Source: JBBQVK01 sp038211735
GTDB lineage: Bacteria; Patescibacteriota; Gracilibacteria; Absconditabacterales; Absconditicoccaceae
DNA: 64,000 nt
Reading direction: 5' to 3'
NCBI GenBank assembly: GCA_038211735.1
Contig: JBBQVK010000001.1
Coordinates: 496,001-560,000, forward strand
Shown: one piece after another, positions 57,701 through 64,000 of the stretch
Position numbering within the stretch: position 1 is the first letter of the stretch
How the letters are laid out: every line of letters begins with the position of its first letter
Notes under the pieces: generated by a model
The model's database searches: none
Told to the model about the DNA's origin: nothing
What the model saw: only the letters and a program-made list of their open reading frames with translations
Translations under genes and position numbers: made by a program

Positions 57701-60700
57701 TCTCCATACCATGGAGATTAAAATTGAAAGTATAGCGAAACCAATCATCTTTATGATGGTTGGGCCATTCGTATCATTAGCAGATCTTTGGGAGTATGCA
57801 CTCCCTGGATTACTGATAAGTCTAGCATTCATGTTGATTGTTAGGCCGCTCGCAGTAGAGATTTCCTGGTTGTTTACAAAAATGACAAGGAAAGAAAAGT
57901 GCTTCATGTGGTCTGTGAGAGAGGCAGGAGTAATACCTGTTGTACTCGCAGTCATCACTGTTAGTGTATTTCCACAATTTACTTCACTCCTGCCGTTGAC
58001 GGCGTGGGTGGTAATCTGGACACTAACAGTATTGCCCGCTATAACGCCATGGTGGGCGAAGACACTGAAAATTGTTGAAGCGTAATAAAAAACCTTAATA
58101 TGGGACTCTTACAAGAAGGTCGTGCGGAGATAAAAAAAAATCTCCCTGCCATGTTAACCGCTATTCCCTGGTGGTTACGATGGATGAGCTCAAGATTTAT
58201 GGGATTTTATAAGTGACACTACTTGTTGCTTATAAAAAAAATCCTCTTTCGTATCGAGAGAGGATTTTTTTATTGTCTAAAACATCAAACTTTTTCTTGG
58301 AAGTAGGTCCTAAACAATAGAAAACGATCTTTAGGGTAATATTGTATTGCATCCTTCCATTGCAATTTACATTTATCGGATTATATGTATAGTTTGTTGT
58401 TCTTTACCAGCAAAAGTCAGAAGTGGCTTGTGAAGGCTCGTAGGCCTTTTTTTAAAACCTACGCGAGAAACGTGCCTCGTGAATGCATGCAAAAATTAAT
58501 ATAAAAATTATACAATGGATAGGCCTGTATTAAAACCAGTAAAATTTGGCCTTATTTTGATTGCCCTTAGTTGGGTACTATCAAATATAGGCACGTCCAA
58601 TCTGTATGTTTGGATGGAAGCATTTGGCTGGAATTATGCGCCTGGCCAAAACGTTATTACAGCAGCGCTTGCGATTGGACTGTATGGATTTGTACTCTTG
58701 TACATGAAGTACATACTTATCGGCGTAATGCATATTGCTGATGATAATCGCTCTGGAGCGGTATTCATCTACAATCACATACGGAGGATGAAAAGGCATA
58801 TCTCTCCTACTACCATGAAAGTCGCAACAGTTGCGGTCGCAATTAGCGCGATAGCATTGTGCGCTGATGGACTTATCACTGGACCAGTGTCAGTGAGTAG
58901 TGCGTTAGAAACGTCCAGAGACGTAACTGGATCGTATGTAGGTTGGGTGAAAGATTTTTTGTCTGGTAGTATATGGGGCTTACCTAAAGTAACGTTTATT
59001 GGTATGTCTACGCTATCATTGCTGTTCTTTCTCCATCGGTTCGGACCAAGCAGGTTTAACTTCCTGTTCGGCCCGCTGGTACTCGCTTACTTTGCGAGCT
59101 CACTGATCACTGGAATATTATTATGTTTCCATACGGGAGGTTTAGGAATTTTGTGGGAAGCCCTGAATCCGCTACTTCTGTATGAACATATAAAAACGAT
59201 TTGGATACACCCGTACCGCAACGAAATTCTTGGAGGACTATTTCTGTTCTTCTCAGGTTTTGAAGCTGCGTTCACGGATACAGGACTGACAGGGAAACGC
59301 TCCATGTTTTGGGCAGTGAATATCTTCTTGGTATGCGTGTTGTTCCAATATGTGGGACAAGCAAACATGCTCAAGTTTGGTTTACTAGATCAAAATGGAG
59401 GATCTCCTTTTAGCCAAGGGCTATTGCAACTCCCAAGCGCTCTAGGGATCATGCACAGTAACTTAGCGATAGCTGCCACCATTATGGCATCTTTCTCGCT
59501 CATGGTCGCGGTGCAACACATCTTCTATGAGTTAGCAGAGATCGAATGGTTCGCTCGTCTACGGAAAAAGTATTTCGGCGATGGAGAGTTTGTCTCTTAT
59601 TTTCTGAATTTCGTCCAATGGATTGGTTGTATGATGATCTATGGAATATTTCAGTACTCGTACAATATGTTAGCTATGTACGGCATTACAATATGTGCGG
59701 TACTGATCTCTACCGGAGTACTCATCGGCATACACCAAGCTATCTTTACAAAAGGATGGTTACGGTTCGCATCAATAGTTGTTGTCTTTCTTTGCGCTGT
59801 TGGAGAAGTAGTTTTCTTTGCAGCATCGCTCCATAAATGGAATGATGGTGGGTATGTGAGTGTGTTAATAATGTTCTTCATCCTTCCATTATTAATCACG
59901 TGGGTATACTTTGAGAAGTACAAGAAAGACCATCAGTATACCGTCTCAAAACAAAGTAAAATGGCGAGAGTTCTCCAAGAACAACTCCTTCCATTATTTA
60001 GACCGGAAGGGATGAATGCGGTCTACTGTAAAAAACTAGGGAGTTTAACAAGTACTGATTTTTGTGCAATGAGAGATATGCTCCAGATGTACAGAGTCAC
60101 GAAATTGTTTATGTTCTCAGTGAGACCTGGTAAATCGTATGAAGTAGCTGAAAGGAAAATCTGCGAAGGAGTGATCGAAATTATTCGCACCTATCCTTCT
60201 AAGAGTCCACAGTACAACGACGATATATTAAACTCTATCATTGGTACCTATGAGATACCTCGTGTACCAGATGGAGAATGGGGAGAGTCTGCTTGGAAGG
60301 TCTTTAGAGCAAATAGAAATCTGGAGACAATAAATGGCGGGCAAACTTCATTGTGGTTTGGGATAGGCAAAATTCTCTACAAGTATTTGAAAACTAAAGA
60401 GGAAAAGACAGATTTCAATCAACCAATTATTTCTATCGACGTCCCTGTTAATACTAACAAACATTTGGGAGCAATTCCAAATATACGCAGTAAGAACGAG
60501 GGAAATGTAGTGATGTAAGTTACAGTATTTTAATAAAAAGAGAGGCGCATGCGCCTCTCTTTTTCTTTTTCTTTTTTCTTTTTCCTTTTCCTACTCTATC
60601 TGTTACTACACACTTGATTTGCCTTCGGTCGTTGATCCCGGCGCATCGATATTTTTCTCTGCAGGAGTAGGATCTACAGGCTCTTCCTTAGCGTATGTAT

Positions 60701-63700
60701 TTGGCTCCACAGTATCTGTATTTGGCGCCGTAACAGTTTGTACTCTCGACTGAGAGACCGGAGCAACTTTAACATCTTCCTTTGGTAAAGGTGTATCGTT
60801 GGTAGTGTCGTCGTCTTCTGTTAATTGCTTTTGTTTTCTCGCTTTGAGTGCGAATAACACAATCAATATAATAAACGCTACCGCTAGAATTCCAACAACT
60901 ATAAGCACAACCTTTATTACTTTGCTCAATATACTCTTACCTCCTGAACCGCTTGGTTGGTTTACAATCGCATCAGGATTTTCTTCAGTCCCACACGTTT
61001 TGGAAGGTAATTCATAATAGGTAACAATATCACACAAACTATTTTTTACATAATTGAAATCTACTATATCGATAGAGCCAGCATCTCTTTCGCGTGACGC
61101 AATTTTGAAGATCTCATCGAGAGCCGTTTTCATAGCTATTTGATCACCATTTGCTGCTTCGAATTGTACGAAGAGAGCTTCTACTTCTTTCTGCACAGTA
61201 TCATCAAATCGGACAAGAGCATTAGATTTTGAGGTATCGTAGATTGTGCCTCAGAAACTAGATTGTACCGTACTATCAGAGAGCGCCTTGAGTAAGGTGG
61301 TTACGCGGGCGTTGTGTTTAGCTTCCAGTAGATTTGGATTGTCAGTAAGTAGGCGGCGGAGGTCGATTACTAACGAACTCATCTCATCTTTTTCACCAAG
61401 ACTAGATCTAAGATTTATCAACAATGTTTTATAAAATTGTGTAAGGTCATCATTAGCGTCTTTTGGTAAGTCTAAGAGTAGTTCGCTTATTTCATCGTAT
61501 GCCCACTGATATTCTTTAGGGACCGCTAACTCCTCTACATCAAGGAATCTAAAGACAACATCTTGTGTAACTTGTTGTCCACCACGAACAAACGACACTC
61601 TTGCCCATTGCTCATGGACACTCGGCTCTAATTGTTTTGTATACAATTGGTTACATGAGAGATCGTCATCGTTTGTTGGATCTCCATCACTATCGCTATC
61701 TTCGGTAATATCTAGATCGATACTACATTCTCATTCTGTAGAAACCATATACATGGTTACCTCATAATTTAGCCCTCTACCTAATGTAATCTCGTATGCT
61801 CCAGAGTCAATTGGCAAGGCTTGAGGAATACTTATCAATCATAACTGTCCAGTAGTTGGGGGAGTTAACTCGAGCGTAGCTCTCTTGGATTGAGAATTAC
61901 CAAATGTGTCTAAGATTGTCAACTTTGCTAAGTAAGTCCCATACTCAGGATACGTGTACAGTAGAGTCGTTTCATCGTGGATCACTGCACCACTTACTGT
62001 TGCACACAATCTCGTGTCCATACATAATTCGCGTGTCTCAATCTCTCATACACTTAAGTCTTTCAAAAGAACATATTTATCGAAACTGCTCGTAACCAAC
62101 GAAGGAGTGAGCGATTTCTGGACTGAGATAACTTCTGAGTTTCCGACTCAAGCACGACCTCTATAGTAGACGGTTACTTTTGGCTTCTTCTCACCAGGAG
62201 TTTGATAGACATATTTTATCACATCGTCTTTTGTCGTAAGATCAACTTCTCCGTCGCCATCGAAATCATATTTGAAATATCTTGTAGAGTCAAAATCTGG
62301 TTTTTGGGATAGTATGCTAGACTTAGTCGTAAACACTACTTCATCACCGACTTTTGCATTTGTTGAATTAGTGATCAATGTAACGATTGGTACATCCAGA
62401 CTATTTTCACTAGGAGGGAAAAATATTATCGGTCCTTTCCCAAGGAGTGCCTCACTTGTTGATTCGCCTCCATCATTATCTACCAATCTTACTCCAAATG
62501 CATACTCAGTCGGATAGTGCGGTTTAGGTACGACAAATGTTGTCGAAGGCACGCTCGAAGGCGTTATCTTCAGTGATATAATTCTGTCAGGATCATCGCT
62601 CGGATAGTAATACCATACAAAGTGAGAAATAATCCCGTCTGGATCTTTTGCTCCTTGTGCTTGTAAAGAAACAACTATCGGATCGATGCTCACGTCATTA
62701 AAAATTTCTCTCTGCGCAGACTGAGCTCCTGGTACTCCTATCCCAACAGCATTACCTCCACCTGATTGTGGGAAGGAAAGTATGAGATTCTGTAACGTAG
62801 GCAACGCATTCAGCACATCAAACCAAATTCTACTTTGGCTGTGTTTACCGACATTCGTATCATCTACTATTACGTCTATGTACTGGCATCCAACTACAGG
62901 GAAGTTGTATGTCAGTAGTGGCTTCTCATAAATTTCATCGTTCTGAGGGTGAAAAGTAATTGCCAAATCAGTATTCCCACCAAGTACATTCACAGACTTA
63001 CTTGCGGAGATATTGAGCTGTTCGTATCTTTCTACTAGGAATGCAGGTTGAGCCTTCCCTTCAGAATCTACACACACGCTTTGTGGATATAAGAGTGTAT
63101 TTGTTCTTTTTATTTCATATGCAAGTACTGGAAGATCTTGTTGTCACATAAATACCTGCCTTACTATCTCATTACTCTCTCCTGATGGGGTTACCACAGA
63201 GAGTTTAACATCATATATTCATGCTTTGTTATAAACATGTTTGGTAGTTGGGTCTTGTGTTTGTTGAGTTGTCCCATCACCAAAATCCCATGTATAGAAA
63301 GCGACTGTCTTATTAGTCTTAGCTGCGAAAGATATTTGATTTCATCGATTTGAAACTAAGGGTGTAATCATAAGTTCTGGTCTCAGAGTCGATGTCACAT
63401 CAAGCTCTTTTTCAATCTGTGTTTGTACTCAATAGCTATCTTCTACCTGAAGCTTTATTTTATATTTCGCCGGTTCGTCCATACTAACGATAAGTTGCTT
63501 TCCATCATCCACAACTCTATTGACGGTAACTCCTTGTGTCGGAGCAAAGAATCGCTCATAAGACAGCTTGTCAGATCAATTACGGACATCTTCATCGAAA
63601 CTCCCTGCAGCGTCTAAGATAAACTGTGAAGGATACTTGAGATCACTAGATGATTCGACAGTAAATGTTGGTATCGGAGGGGTAGATCACACATAGATCT

Positions 63701-64000
63701 GTTCAGTATCATAACTACTCGCCCCAAGCACATCAGTGACAGTCAACTTAACTGTATATGTTCCAGGAATACTAAACTTTCTACTGAGTTCTTTCGCCTC
63801 AAGAATATCTATCTGATTTCCGCTAGGATCAGTAATCAATCGTTGATAACTCTTAATCTTTGAAGTTAATGAGTATGAAGCAGCTGCATCAAATAAGAAG
63901 AGGTCAGAGGTTGTTCCCTCTTTTGGCGTCATTTTTATCGATGCTACTGGATCAGATACAGAGATCTTATAACTCTCTTTGACTCTATTGCCTTCATTAT

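Overview
This window comes from a Candidate Phyla Radiation bacterium that reads UGA as glycine (genetic code 25, known from Gracilibacteria and Absconditabacteria/SR1). UGA falls at invariant glycines: the Walker A loop of adenylate kinase, the RluA active-site region, RpoA, the N-terminus of ribosomal protein S4, L21, TypA and AtpA. A tRNA with anticodon UCA, a G1:C72 acceptor end and U73 (all bacterial tRNA-Gly identity features) is encoded at 17279-17352. Read with the standard code about half of the genes look broken; with UGA = Gly they become single intact frames. All coordinates here use UGA = Gly, with only UAA and UAG as stops. Shine-Dalgarno motifs are mostly absent and starts are preceded by A-rich sequence.

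Layout: 1-8290 (minus) holds a membrane protein cut by the edge, an RluA pseudouridine synthase, two tandem SLH-repeat exported proteins, a COG4880-type secreted beta-propeller protein, a 672-aa coiled-coil protein and a protein with an M15-type DD-peptidase motif. 8427-15830 (minus) is a compact translation/transcription cluster read as infC-rpmI-rplT-tRNA-Leu-(S21-like)-rplU-infA-rpmJ-rpsM-rpsK-rpsD-rpoA-rplQ-rplM-rpsI-adk. 15984-17352 is a tRNA cluster (Glu, Arg, Ala, Tyr, Gly-UCA) containing a leftover piece of an ORF6N-type mobile-element gene. 17555-31309 holds an unknown gene, a FemAB-type aminoacyltransferase, a 784-aa Pro/Lys-rich membrane protein, a Xer recombinase, dnaX, a FecR-like protein, an ABC exporter, DinB-like and TspO-like proteins, and a lexA-umuC SOS operon with two perfect LexA-type operators.

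31573-33083 (plus) is a three-gene cassette with no UGA-glycine codons. 33191-40223 carries a methyltransferase, an ACT-domain protein, unknown membrane proteins, tRNA-Gly(GCC), typA and argS. 40302-45407 is a very large (1568 aa) protein ending in an ADP-ribosyltransferase-like toxin domain, flanked by a 91-aa gene upstream and a small overlapping frame downstream. 45540-51454 has a subtilase, pyrD, tRNA-Thr, an enlarged pyrE and a VanW-family protein. 52770-56502 (minus) is an ATP synthase operon, atpB-E-F-H-A only, with a shortened delta subunit and no gamma, beta or epsilon gene. 56739-60518 (plus) holds a CPA1 cation/proton antiporter and a KUP-type K+ transporter, both without UGA. 60606 to the right edge is a giant surface protein with PKD-like domains and a C-terminal membrane anchor.

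The picture is of a small host-associated cell with complete core translation machinery, a large investment in surface proteins, peptidases and cell-wall enzymes, and a strikingly uneven use of UGA-glycine between genes.
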